Assembly (NCBI RefSeq): GCF_030816725.1
Contig: NZ_JAUSYG010000001.1
Span: 3,100,001-3,164,000, forward strand
Length of the DNA: 64,000 nucleotides
Reading direction: 5' to 3'
Origin: Pseudarthrobacter defluvii
GTDB taxonomy: Bacteria > Actinomycetota > Actinomycetes > Actinomycetales > Micrococcaceae
The notes beneath the pieces were generated by a model. That model searched no databases. It was not told where the DNA came from and saw nothing but the letters and a program-made list of their open reading frames with translations. This document shows positions 52,428 to 60,447 of this stretch, in pieces. Positions within the stretch are counted from its first letter, which is position 1; each line of letters opens with the position of its first letter. A program made the position numbers and the translations under genes.

Positions 52428-52618
52428 TCTTCTGAGATTTCCTCCACGAAGTCCTGGTCATCTGATGCGCGGTCAGAGGCGGCCACAGCGAGCGCCTGGC
52501 GTTCTGCTTCACGCTTGAACTCATCGGTTCGCGCATCAGGCACCCACATTTGAATTTGGCGAAACCCCCGCTCGCGCATGGCCACCCTGTGCCTCGCGAC
52601 GCGATCCCTGACGCTCAT
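52415..52618 (-). CDS. mazE: MazE-like antitoxin (DUF3018 family)
   Basis: A 67-residue antitoxin. It is basic at the N-terminus (RDRVARHRVAMRERGFRQIQMWVPDARTDEF), as in DUF3018 antitoxins with a ribbon-helix-helix-like DNA-binding end. The acidic C-terminus (DDQDFVEEISEDWPE) suits toxin neutralisation. The overlap with the mazF start indicates one transcript. A perfect CGTTACATGTAACG palindrome lies 9 bases upstream of the start, the expected place for autoregulation. Confidence 0.85.
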   Translation of the reverse strand: MSVRDRVARHRVAMRERGFRQIQMWVPDARTDEFKREAERQALAVAASDRASDDQDFVEEISEDWPE

Positions 52619-52626
52619 GATGCCAA

Positions 52627-52640
52627 CGTTACATGTAACG
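52627..52640. promoter_or_regulatory. operator palindrome of the mazEF-like operon
   Basis: CGTTACATGTAACG is a perfect 14-bp palindrome, 8 bases before the mazE start codon. Its position is typical for antitoxin autoregulation. Binding by the DUF3018 antitoxin is inferred, not shown. Confidence 0.7.
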
Positions 52641-52756
52641 CTGGCGCTTGTCAGGATCTGCCGGGCGTAAGCCGTTGCCGCGGTCTGGGTAATAGCCGAC
52701 GCAGCGCCCGTGACAATAACGCGGGCGGCCGGTCCGGTTGCGTCGGAACGGCGCTA

Positions 52757-52796
52757 CTGCGCGTTTCGCGCAATTTGTCTTGCGCTAAACGCGCAG
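52757..52796 (+). promoter_or_regulatory. 40-bp inverted-repeat operator at the D-threonate locus promoter
   Basis: CTGCGCGTTT (52757-52766) pairs with AAACGCGCAG (52787-52796), and inner GCGCAA/TTGCGC half-sites extend the symmetry with one mismatch. TTGCGC (52780-52785) and TATGAT (52804-52809), 18 bases apart, form a plausible -35/-10. The inverted repeat overlaps the -35, so a bound regulator would block transcription of kdgT-dtnK-pdxA2. The DeoR-type regulator encoded downstream is the likely binder. Confidence 0.65.
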
Positions 52797-52873
52797 CACT
52801 GGCTATGATCTACCTCATGCTTCGAGCTGACTGCTCGGCCTCCCCCTCCCCCAGACAACAATGAGGTTGCTTT

Positions 52874-53864
52874 ATGTCTGTCCCAATCAAGGCCACCATG
52901 GAAAAGGTTCCTGGCGGCATGATGTTGATTCCCCTGCTCATCGGCGCCATCCTTGGCACCTTCGCTCCCGATTCCGCCAAGTTCTTCGGGTCTTTCACCG
53001 GCGCGCTCTTCACCGGCGGCACCACCATCCTGGCCGTGTTCTACGTCTGCATGGGTGCCAGCATCGACATTAAGGCCACGCCGTACATCCTGAAAAAGGG
53101 CGGCGTCCTGTTCGGCAGCAAGGTCTTGTTTGCCATCATCATCGGCGTCGTGGCCGGCAGGTTCCTGGGTGAACTTCCCATCGACGGCGGCATCCTGTCC
53201 GGACTGTCGGTCCTGGCCATCCTGGCGGCCCTTAATGACACCAACGGCGGCATGTACATGGCCCTCATGGGCCAGTACGGCAAGCCCAAGGATGTGGCGG
53301 CCTACTCCGTCATGACGCTGGAATCCGGCCCCTTCCTGACCATGGTGACCCTCGGCGTCGCCGGTCTGTCAGCCTTCCCGTGGCAGGCCCTGGTGGGCGC
53401 CATCATCCCCCTCCTCCTCGGCGCGATCCTGGGTGCCCTTGACCCGGCCATGCGGAAGTTCCTCTCCTCCGCAGCCCCTGTCCTGATCCCCTTCTTCAGC
53501 CTTGGCCCTCGGCTTCGGCCTGAACCTGGGCCAGGTGCTCAACGCCGGGCTGCTCGGAGTGGCACTGGGCCTGTTCGTGCTGATCGCCGGCGGCGCCGTC
53601 CTGTTCTTCGCTGACAAGCTGACCGGAGGCTCAGGCATCGCGGGCCTTGCAGCTGCCACCACCGCGGGCAACGCTGCCACGGTTCCCATGCTGGTGGCCG
53701 CAGCCAACCCCGCCTACGCTCCCGCAGCCGGACCCGCCACCGTCCTGGTGGCCGCGTCCGTGGTGGTCACTGCCATCGGCTGCCCGCTCATGGTCGCTTG
53801 GTACGCTAAGCGCCTGAAAGCCAAGCAGACCGTGGAAACACCCGAGGTGTCCCCAGCAGTATGA
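52874..53864 (+). pseudogene. kdgT: 2-keto-3-deoxygluconate permease-like gene, single-base frameshift
   Basis: The gene encodes a KdgT-family membrane protein ([21 protein letters not shown] at the start, [24 protein letters not shown] in the middle). The frame breaks after PFFSL at about 53502, where one extra T converts an expected Ser-Leu-Ala-Leu-Gly-Phe-Gly reading into Ser-Leu-Gly-Pro-Arg. The rest of the fold ([16 protein letters not shown] to AWYAKRLKAKQ) continues in the next frame to 53864. Repairing one base gives a normal-length permease of about 330 residues. It would carry a sugar acid for the kinase/dehydrogenase downstream. It could be a true pseudogene or a sequencing error. 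Confidence 0.85.
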
Positions 53865-55063
53865 ACACCAACGCCACCACGCGCTGGGCGATCATCGCCG
53901 ATGACCTGACCGGCGCCGCCGACGCAGCCGCAGCCTACGGCCCCACCCACGCCAGTTCAGTGATCCTGGACCTCGGGTGCGCCTGGCCGGAAGCCCAGAT
54001 CCTGTCGATCAACACCGAGAGCCGCTACCTGGCTCCGGCCGATGCCGCCTCGGCTGTCAGCTCCGCCGCGCAGCGGGCGCTCGGGCAGCACCGCCGGGTG
54101 TTCAAGAAGATCGACTCGCTGCTGCGGGGCAACCTGGGTGTGGAAGTAGCGGCAACTCTTGCGCAGATCGCGCAGGGAAGCGTCCGGGCACTCGCCATCG
54201 TGGCTCCGGCGTTTCCCGCCACCGGCAGGACCACCCGCGGTGGCATGGTCCACGTCAACGGCGTTCAAAACACTGATGGCCCTTTCGGTGGTGACGTCAC
54301 CAACGCACTTGCCGACGGCGGCCTGGCCGCCGAGGCGGTGAACGGACCCACGGGACGCACGCCGGAGGAACTGGCGGCGCACCTGCGCGACGTCCAGGAA
54401 CGCGGGATTGCCGCCGTCGTACTGGACGCCGGGTCGGACCAGGACCTGAAGGACATCGCGGCCGCTGCAGAACTGCTGGACTTCCCCACGCTCCTGGTGG
54501 GCTCGGGTGGACTGGCCGGGCACATCGCCGGGGAACCTGAAGCGCAGCAGGCCCGGGACGTTCTGGCGCGGCACATCAGCCGGACCTTGACCGTGATCGG
54601 CAGCTACTCCAGCCTTGCCCGGCAGCAGACCGAGGCGCTTGTGGAGGCCGGCGTGGAGCACGTGACGCTGGACCACTCGCTGGATGACACCGCGGTCCCC
54701 CGCCAGGTGGCCGACGCGATGGCCCGGACGAACGTGGTGCTGACGCCGGACCCGATGGGTGCCGTGGACAAGTCGCAGGCGCTGGTCGTGGCCGAGGCCC
54801 TGGCCCGCGCCACCGCTGCGGGCATCGGCCACTGCGACGCCCTGGTCATGACGGGCGGCGAGACAGCAACGGCGGTTTTGAAAGCCCTCGGCGTGGGCAG
54901 CTTCACGGTCCTCGGCGAGGTTGAACCCGGCGTCGTCATGAGCCTGCTGCCTGAACCCCTCCCTCTGCTGGTCACCAAGGCCGGCGCGTTCGGGGACCCT
55001 GGCACCCTGGCCCGGACCACAGAATTTCTTACTGGCACAACGACTGAAATGAGTAGCAAATAA
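53861..55063 (+). CDS. dtnK: four-carbon acid sugar kinase (DUF1537; D-threonate kinase-like)
   Basis: A 400-residue kinase of the DUF1537 family. The N-terminal ADDLTGAADAAAAYG motif, the FKKIDSLLRGN motif near 82, and the C-terminal GGETATAVLKALG and TKAGAFGDPGTL motifs are diagnostic. With PdxA2 it forms the D-threonate pathway: kinase gives D-threonate 4-phosphate, the dehydrogenase then oxidises and decarboxylates it to dihydroxyacetone phosphate. ATG 53861 overlaps the repaired kdgT stop (ATGA), and the stop shares one base with pdxA2 (TAATG). The exact epimer substrate (threonate or erythronate) cannot be read. Confidence 0.87.
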   Translation: MNTNATTRWAIIADDLTGAADAAAAYGPTHASSVILDLGCAWPEAQILSINTESRYLAPADAASAVSSAAQRALGQHRRVFKKIDSLLRGNLGVEVAATLAQIAQGSVRALAIVAPAFPATGRTTRGGMVHVNGVQNTDGPFGGDVTNALADGGLAAEAVNGPTGRTPEELAAHLRDVQERGIAAVVLDAGSDQDLKDIAAAAELLDFPTLLVGSGGLAGHIAGEPEAQQARDVLARHISRTLTVIGSYSSLARQQTEALVEAGVEHVTLDHSLDDTAVPRQVADAMARTNVVLTPDPMGAVDKSQALVVAEALARATAAGIGHCDALVMTGGETATAVLKALGVGSFTVLGEVEPGVVMSLLPEPLPLLVTKAGAFGDPGTLARTTEFLTGTTTEMSSK

Positions 55064-56067
55064 TGGGACGCCCGATTGTTGCGATCACCATGGGCGATGC
55101 CGCCGGCATCGGCCCGGAAATCATCGTCAAGGCCCTGGCCGACGGGGAGCTCCGGTCAAAGGCCCGGATGCTGGTCATCGGCGATCTTCGCCGGCTGCAG
55201 CTGGCCGCGGACATCGTGTCCAGCCCGCTGGCACTGCGTAAGGTGACGGCGCCGTCGGAGGCCCTGTTCGAAGAGGGCACCATCGACGTTCTCGATATCG
55301 ACTGCATCCCGGAGGACCTCGCCTGGGGTGAGCTGTCCGCCGCTGCGGGCCACGGTTCCTACCTCTTCATCGAGAAGGCCGTCGCCCTGGCGATGGACCG
55401 CCAGGTGGATGCCATCTGCACCGGGCCGCTGAACAAGGCAGCCCTGCACGCTGCCGGCCACAAGTTCCCCGGCCACACGGAGCTCCTCGCCGAGCTGACC
55501 GGCACCGAGGAAGTGTCCATGATGCTGACCGCGCCGAAGATGCGGGTCATCCATGTAACGACCCACATCGGCCTTATTGACGCGATCGCGAAGATCAACG
55601 GCGACCTGGTCTACCGGACCATCAAGCGCGGATACGAGTTGCTGCGCACCTCGGGGATCGAGAACCCGCGGATCGCGGTGTGCGCCATCAACCCGCACGC
55701 CGGTGAGAACGGCCTGTTTGGCTACGGCGAGGAGGCGGAGAAGATCCAGCCGGGCATCGAAAAGGCGCAGGCGGAGGGCATCAACGCCTTCGGCCCGCTC
55801 CCGGCGGACACCCTGTTCTTCCTGGCTGGCCGCGGCGACTTCGACCTGGTGGTGGCCCAGTACCACGACCAGGGCCACGGCCCGGTGAAGGTCCTGGGCC
55901 TGGAGAACGGCGTCAACATCACCGTAGGCCTGCCCGTGGTGCGGACGTCCGTTGACCACGGCACCGCCTTCGACATCGCCGGCAAGAACATTGCAGACCA
56001 CGAGTCGCTGCTCGAGGCGCTGCGGCAGGCGGTTGACCTGGCGCCGGCACGCGACGAAGCTGCGTAA
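55063..56067 (+). CDS. pdxA2: PdxA2-type D-threonate/erythronate 4-phosphate dehydrogenase
   Basis: A 334-residue enzyme of the PdxA family. It carries GDAAGIGPEII near residue 7, the metal His in GHTELLAELTG and THIGLIDAI, NPHAGENG near 210 and HDQGHGPVK near 270. Being encoded directly after a DUF1537 kinase, it is of the catabolic PdxA2 type rather than the vitamin B6 enzyme. It oxidises and decarboxylates the phosphorylated C4 acid with NAD+. Translational coupling with dtnK is tight. A terminator hairpin follows. Its 3' half is found again, decayed, at 59500-59767. Confidence 0.9.
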   Translation: MGRPIVAITMGDAAGIGPEIIVKALADGELRSKARMLVIGDLRRLQLAADIVSSPLALRKVTAPSEALFEEGTIDVLDIDCIPEDLAWGELSAAAGHGSYLFIEKAVALAMDRQVDAICTGPLNKAALHAAGHKFPGHTELLAELTGTEEVSMMLTAPKMRVIHVTTHIGLIDAIAKINGDLVYRTIKRGYELLRTSGIENPRIAVCAINPHAGENGLFGYGEEAEKIQPGIEKAQAEGINAFGPLPADTLFFLAGRGDFDLVVAQYHDQGHGPVKVLGLENGVNITVGLPVVRTSVDHGTAFDIAGKNIADHESLLEALRQAVDLAPARDEAA

Positions 56068-56085
56068 CTCACAGTCCTGTTGGTA

Positions 56086-56119
56086 CGGCCGGTCAGCGCA
56101 GCTGGCCGGCCGTTGCCGT
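56086..56119 (+). terminator. terminator between pdxA2 and deoR-type gene
   Basis: CGGCCGGTCAGC (56086-56097) pairs with GCTGGCCGGCCG (56101-56112) with one G-T wobble around a GCA loop, followed by TTGCCGTTTATTT. It lies 19 bases after the pdxA2 stop. Confidence 0.7.
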
Positions 56120-56187
56120 TTATTTAGGGGGCCAGAACTAGCATGGGTAGCACTGCCACCGCCACGCCCACGGGAAGGAGACCGGGA

Positions 56188-56964
56188 ATGCTCAGCGCAA
56201 ACGCGCGGCGCGAGGAGATCTACCACCTTGCCGTGACCACGGGTCTGGCCTCCGTGGAAGAACTCTCCGCCCGGTTCGAGGTGACGGCGTCCACCATCCG
56301 CCGCGATCTGGCTCTGCTGAATTCGCAGGGCCGGCTGGCCCGCACGTACGGCGGGGCGATGGCCATGGGAGCGCACCCGGAGGCGTCGCTGCGGCAGCGC
56401 ACGGGCGAGGCGTTCGAGCAGAAGCACGCGATCGCCCGGTGGGCGGCGTCGGTGATCCAGCCCGGGGAGAACATCCTGCTCGACGCTGGCTCCACGGCGG
56501 GTGCCCTGGCGCATGAGCTGCGCGGGTTCGATCGGTTGTCCGTGACGACGCCTGGTCTGAATACCTTGCAGGAGCTGGCGGATTCGGAGGGCATCGAGGT
56601 GGACTGCCTGGGCGGCCGGCTGCGGGGTGTGTCGCAGAGTTTCGTGGGGCCGCTGGCCGAGGCGGCGCTCGAGCGGATGAGCTTCGACCGGGTGTTCCTG
56701 GGCGCCGACGCCGTCACCGCCGAGGACGGCATCTGCGAGGCCGACCACGCCCAGACCCGGCTCAAGGAGCTCATGGCCCGGCGCGGGCGTTTGGTTTACG
56801 TTTTGGCGGACTCGTCGAAGCTCGGGCTGCGGCCGTTCCACGCGTGGGCCCGCCTGGCCCTGCCGTGGACCCTGGTGACGGACGACGGCGCCGACCCCGC
56901 CCAGGTGCAGAAGTTCCGGGAGGCGGGGGTACGGGTTGAGGTGGCGGCGGTGGGTATGCAGTAA
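56188..56964 (+). CDS. DeoR/GlpR-family transcriptional regulator
   Basis: A 258-residue regulator. The N-terminal DeoR helix-turn-helix (about 5-55) reads ARREEIYHLAVTTGLASVEELSARFEVTASTIRRDLALL. A sugar-phosphate isomerase-like sensor domain follows, with LDAGSTAGALAHEL near 100, RRYGGAM-type RTYGGAMAMG near 55, and GADAVTAEDGI near 170. ATG 56188 has GGAAGGAGA upstream; the frame is open to 56143. It probably represses the kdgT-dtnK-pdxA2 genes via the 40-bp repeat, with a phosphorylated C4 acid as inducer. It lies behind a terminator, so it may be expressed separately. Two decayed partial copies lie downstream. Confidence 0.85.
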   Translation: MLSANARREEIYHLAVTTGLASVEELSARFEVTASTIRRDLALLNSQGRLARTYGGAMAMGAHPEASLRQRTGEAFEQKHAIARWAASVIQPGENILLDAGSTAGALAHELRGFDRLSVTTPGLNTLQELADSEGIEVDCLGGRLRGVSQSFVGPLAEAALERMSFDRVFLGADAVTAEDGICEADHAQTRLKELMARRGRLVYVLADSSKLGLRPFHAWARLALPWTLVTDDGADPAQVQKFREAGVRVEVAAVGMQ

Positions 56965-57087
56965 CCGAAGGCCGTGCTGGTCCACTGCCTCGTCCTCCCT
57001 GCGCATCCCGTAGCAACAATGCTGTAGCCACAGCACCAGGAACCGTCATAAACAACCTACTTTGAACCAAATCCCTGGTACGCACCT

Positions 57088-57822
57088 CTATCGGCCGAGT
57101 CGGCCTGGATCGATAGGTACTCGGCGCCTTGGCGGGGCGGTCAGGCCGATGCCTAGCGCAAGTCGGGCTTCGTGCGCTCCCGAACCCGAACGCGATGCTT
57201 TCGGGGGCAAAGCGCCGTTTGACGCATCTGTAGCCTGCCGGTTTCGCCCGCTTTCAAGAGCCCGCGCCCAGTGCGCCAAAAGTACCGCGACGCTCAGGAA
57301 CTGCAGCAGCACCATCAATGAGAAAAAGAAAACGTCACTAAGGCCAACGTTGATTGCGCGGACAGGGGTGAAGTCCCTCGTGATGACGAAGGACCAAACG
57401 CAAATGCCGAGGACGAGAACAAACCAATAGACCGCACGCACAACTCGGGCTGCAGGAAACGAGAGCGGGATAAGAGCCGCCGTCTTTAGTGCCCTCAACA
57501 TGACGGGAGGACGGGCTTCCGGCTTCTGCATCTCAACGTTCCAAAGCCGGGCATGCGAAGCAACAAGCTGCTTCCGCACTTCCGCCCGCAGTTTGCTGGC
57601 CTCTCCCCCCTTGGAACCGCCCGCTAGGACCTCGGTCTCCAGCCACGCTTTCAAATACCTGACGCGACCGGTTTCTTCCGCTATCACTTGCCGTCGGCGC
57701 TGGGCCGCATTGCGTTCCTTGCGAAGCTCCGAAAACCACAGGCTGAGTGCGGCGAGAATTGCTGTAGTGAGCGGTGGAAGCACCGCGGTGACAAGGGCAC
57801 GTCCGGTCTCATCCACAAGCAC
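57088..57822 (-). CDS. hypothetical membrane-anchored protein
   Basis: A 244-residue protein from GTG 57822 (purine-rich GGGGGGG site upstream). One hydrophobic segment near residues 10-30 precedes a basic, possibly coiled-coil region (SELRKERNAAQRRRQVIAEET). Two membrane segments follow near 130-150 and 165-190, and the tail is basic. No family is recognised; the layout suggests a cytosolic-domain membrane protein. Base composition is somewhat lower in GC than the core operons. It lies in the accessory zone downstream of the dtn genes. Confidence 0.55.
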   Translation of the reverse strand: MLVDETGRALVTAVLPPLTTAILAALSLWFSELRKERNAAQRRRQVIAEETGRVRYLKAWLETEVLAGGSKGGEASKLRAEVRKQLVASHARLWNVEMQKPEARPPVMLRALKTAALIPLSFPAARVVRAVYWFVLVLGICVWSFVITRDFTPVRAINVGLSDVFFFSLMVLLQFLSVAVLLAHWARALESGRNRQATDASNGALPPKASRSGSGAHEARLALGIGLTAPPRRRVPIDPGRLGR

Positions 57823-58361
57823 CCACCCCCCCTGATGAGTAGGACATCATTGTCCGTAACGTAAAGCATGCGCTCACGGACGCAATCGGTCAACGTCTTG
57901 CACCGGCCTGGTCCCACAGCAGTCTGCGAGCAGGATTTCGGCGAGTTTTGGCGTAGACGGGCAGGCGGAGCAGGGAGCCGTCCTGGCTGCCCACGGTGAC
58001 CTCGCCGCGCGGAATCACAAGCCTGTTCCCCGCTGCCTCCCCACTGACGACGATGAACTCATGCCTGGCACCAGGCCGATCCATGGCTGCCCGTCCTGCC
58101 ACGCCCCTCTGTAGGCCTGGTTTTCCCTCAGGCGGGGTTCCTGACAAGGACATGGCCCGCGGGTAGCCGAACTGTGGCGGGGAAAGCGTGCCAGATTCCG
58201 TGCTCAAGCGGGAGGTAGGAACGAAGGTCCAGCCGAGGAAGCCGATCAGTGGTGAAAAATTCGGCGCCACTGGGTTGTTCCGAGGTCGTTTAGTTGTCCG
58301 CAGTAACGCGTCGGTAACGACGGAGCTGCTGAGATCGGGCAAGAAAGGAACAGGACAACCA
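57823..58361. other. 539-base region without a confident gene
   Basis: A minus-strand frame spans 57890-58342. Its second half (from ATG at about 58084) reads RHEFIVVSGEAAGNRLVIPRGEVTVG, a protein-like segment of unknown origin, but no family or ribosome site is convincing. The remainder holds the divergent promoters for 57822 and 58362. It may include remnants of an older gene. Confidence 0.35.
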
Positions 58362-59306
58362 ATGAGTGACGGCTATAAACCTCCAGGCGACGATGAGCAG
58401 AATTCAAGTAGTCCTACTGAATGGCTTGGAAAAATAGGATTGCCACTTGGGGTGGGCGTCATCCTAAGTATTCTGGCTGCACTGGGAATCAAGGATGATC
58501 TGCTCGCACGATTGCTTCGCAACCACGCGTCGGAACTCTCACTAGCCTTGACGATGGCGATGGTGGGAATTGGCTTACCAATCGCCGGTCTTCTGATTGT
58601 CGGCGCGACGCGAAAATGGGCCGGTGAATCGGAACCAAGAATGAGGGTGAGTGATGCGATAGGTGCCATCTTCGGATTTCTGGGTGTTGTTGTTCTGATC
58701 TGGGGCGCGATCGTTGGAACATCAAACGGGGTATCGAGCTTTGGCGATAAGGAGCAACCTTCAATCAGGATTGTGTCTACGGGCGACGGTGCGATGGAGA
58801 AGGTCACTGTGACCGCGTCAGCCCACGCTCTACGAACAACCGAACACATGTACCTCCGCATCATTGCTTTTGACGAGAAGCACGCAGATCAAGTAAGTCA
58901 GTCATGCGGGGATACCCTGGTGGAAGTTTCAACCGGCGCGCGCGTCCTTTACTGGGGACAGTCGGGATCAGCCGATGCGACTGGAACGGTGACTTCGGAA
59001 GTTAATGTGGAGGTTGAGAAGGATAACTTCCCGTTTCTCTGCGCTCATGCAATCCTCACCGATCCCAATCAATTGACGACTTCAACGCCCTCGCCGGCCT
59101 CCAGCGCCTCTGGAGCAGCCCCTTGCCCAACCCCCGCAGCATCCGGTACTCCCGGCAAAGATGGTGCACCGCCACAAACGGCCGAGTGCAGTCAGGTAGC
59201 GCCCACCCCTATTCCCAGCCGGGCAGGTGACCGCTTCTCATCGCTGTTCGTGGACCTTCGCAATGCACCTGTAACGCCGACGTCATCAGCCTCTGCAGGC
59301 GGATGA
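58362..59306 (+). CDS. hypothetical membrane protein with extracytoplasmic low-complexity tail
   Basis: A 314-residue protein from ATG 58362 (AAAGGAACAGGACA upstream). Three hydrophobic segments occur in the first 135 residues (near 25-45, 55-80 and 105-125). An outer domain of about 100 residues with two Cys follows, and then a Pro/Ser/Thr/Ala-rich tail with CPTPAASGTPG-type sequence. No family is recognised. The DNA is clearly lower in GC (AT-rich third positions) than the rest of the window, a sign of horizontal origin. It is transcribed alone. Confidence 0.6.
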   Translation: MSDGYKPPGDDEQNSSSPTEWLGKIGLPLGVGVILSILAALGIKDDLLARLLRNHASELSLALTMAMVGIGLPIAGLLIVGATRKWAGESEPRMRVSDAIGAIFGFLGVVVLIWGAIVGTSNGVSSFGDKEQPSIRIVSTGDGAMEKVTVTASAHALRTTEHMYLRIIAFDEKHADQVSQSCGDTLVEVSTGARVLYWGQSGSADATGTVTSEVNVEVEKDNFPFLCAHAILTDPNQLTTSTPSPASSASGAAPCPTPAASGTPGKDGAPPQTAECSQVAPTPIPSRAGDRFSSLFVDLRNAPVTPTSSASAGG

Positions 59307-59499
59307 AAGAGAGCGACTCCAACAGCCCCTGTCGATAGTGGGGTGGTCGCCCACCGGGAAGGGAACGCTACGAGCACACCAATCCCCGGGCGGAGGGTCG
59401 CAGCACGAGAAGCATCCGCGGCGCGATCAGGATCCGGTTCATCCTGTCCCGGGGAAGTCCTTCCGACACCTCTCCAAGCTCGACTATGCCAGCGCCCTA

Positions 59500-59767
59500 C
59501 CGGGGAAGATGTGCCCGGCGGCGTGCAGCGCCTCCTTGTTCAGCGAATGCAACGGGGCACGCGGAGCTGCTGGCTTCGCTGACGGGCACGGAGGAAGTGT
59601 CCATGATGCTGTCAACGCCCCAAGATCCGGGTGATCCACGTGACCAGCACATCGGGCTGATGGATGCGATCCGCAAGATCAACCCGGACCTGGTGGATCC
59701 GGTGCGGGCATGAGTCGCTGGTCCGCCGGGCATCCCCAACCCGGAGATCGGGGTGTGCGCCATCAAC
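59500..59767 (+). pseudogene. decayed, partly inverted fragment of pdxA2
   Basis: On the minus strand, 59501-59545 encodes LNKEALHAAGHIFPG, matching PdxA2 PLNKAALHAAGHKFPG. Directly after, on the plus strand, 59554-59695 encodes GHAELLASLTGTEEVSMML and a frameshifted HIGLMDAIRKINPDLV, again matching PdxA2. At 59735-59767 NPEIGVCAIN matches the later PdxA2 segment. The piece has therefore suffered an inversion, a deletion of the GYELLR region and frameshifts. No functional protein is possible. Confidence 0.85.
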
Positions 59768-60091
59768 CACGCGGGATCCACCGCAGGTGCCCTGGCGCAC
59801 GAACTGCGCGGGTTTGATCGGTTGTCCGTGACGACGACGGGCATCAACACTTTGCAGGAGCTGGCCGATTCGGAGGGCATCGAGGTGGACTGCCTGGGCG
59901 GCCGGCTCCGCGGCGTCTCACAGAGTTTCGTGGGGCCGCTGGCCGAGGCGGCGCTGGAGCGGCCGTTCCACCCGTGGGCCCGCCTGGCGCTGCCCTGGAC
60001 TCTGGTGACGGACGACGGCGCCGACCCCGCCCAGGTGCAGAAGTTCCGGGATGCGGGGGCACAGGTTGAGGTGGCGGCTGTCGCTGGTTGA
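59768..60091 (+). pseudogene. decayed, internally deleted copy of the DeoR-type regulator
   Basis: The frame matches the DeoR protein from GSTAGALAHELRGFDRLSVTT to the end, about 90 percent identical by eye. The fusion point GVCAIN-HAGSTAG joins it directly to the PdxA2 fragment. A 52-residue block (from MSFDRVFLGADAV to DSSKLGLR) is missing in frame between AALER and PFHPWARL, consistent with recombination across a short CGG microhomology. The helix-turn-helix is absent, so it is non-functional. Confidence 0.88.
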
Positions 60092-60180
60092 GGAGGTTTT
60101 CCTCTGCTGCCCGCCTGGGATTGATAAAACTTCCTAGGCCCGCCGGACTCCGATTGCTACGATTGCTACGGAGGTGCTTC

Positions 60181-60447
60181 ATGACAACCATCCCCCACCG
60201 GGAGCTGCGCAACCAGAGCAGCAAAATACTCGAGCGGGTCAAGAACGGCGAAACGATCGACGTCACGAACAACGGTGAAGTTGCCGCCACGCTGATCCCG
60301 CCTGCAGCCTCCCCCTTCGAGCGCCTGCTCCTGTCCGGCGGCGTCCGGCCGGCCTCGGAAAGCCCGGTCGACTTCCGGTTGCTCCAGCGCGTGGCTTCCG
60401 ATGCCGGCACAGCGGAGCTGATCGACGACCTTCGCGGCGACCGGTGA
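60181..60447 (+). CDS. Phd/YefM-type antitoxin
   Basis: An 88-residue antitoxin. The Phd-fold start ELRNQSSKILERVKNGETIDVTNNGEVAATLIP is typical, followed by a variable toxin-binding tail. ATG 60181 is preceded by GGAGG. It overlaps the GTG of the toxin gene by 4 bases (GTGA), and the pair is a type II module. Because the toxin frame is broken, this antitoxin may be orphaned. It lies between two decayed deoR tails, a sign of insertion into the duplicated segment. Confidence 0.88.
   Translation: MTTIPHRELRNQSSKILERVKNGETIDVTNNGEVAATLIPPAASPFERLLLSGGVRPASESPVDFRLLQRVASDAGTAELIDDLRGDR

Noticed and set aside
58188..58361. N-terminal extension of the 58362 gene
   Set aside because: No ribosome site and basic, unmotivated sequence; ATG 58362 has a good purine-rich site.
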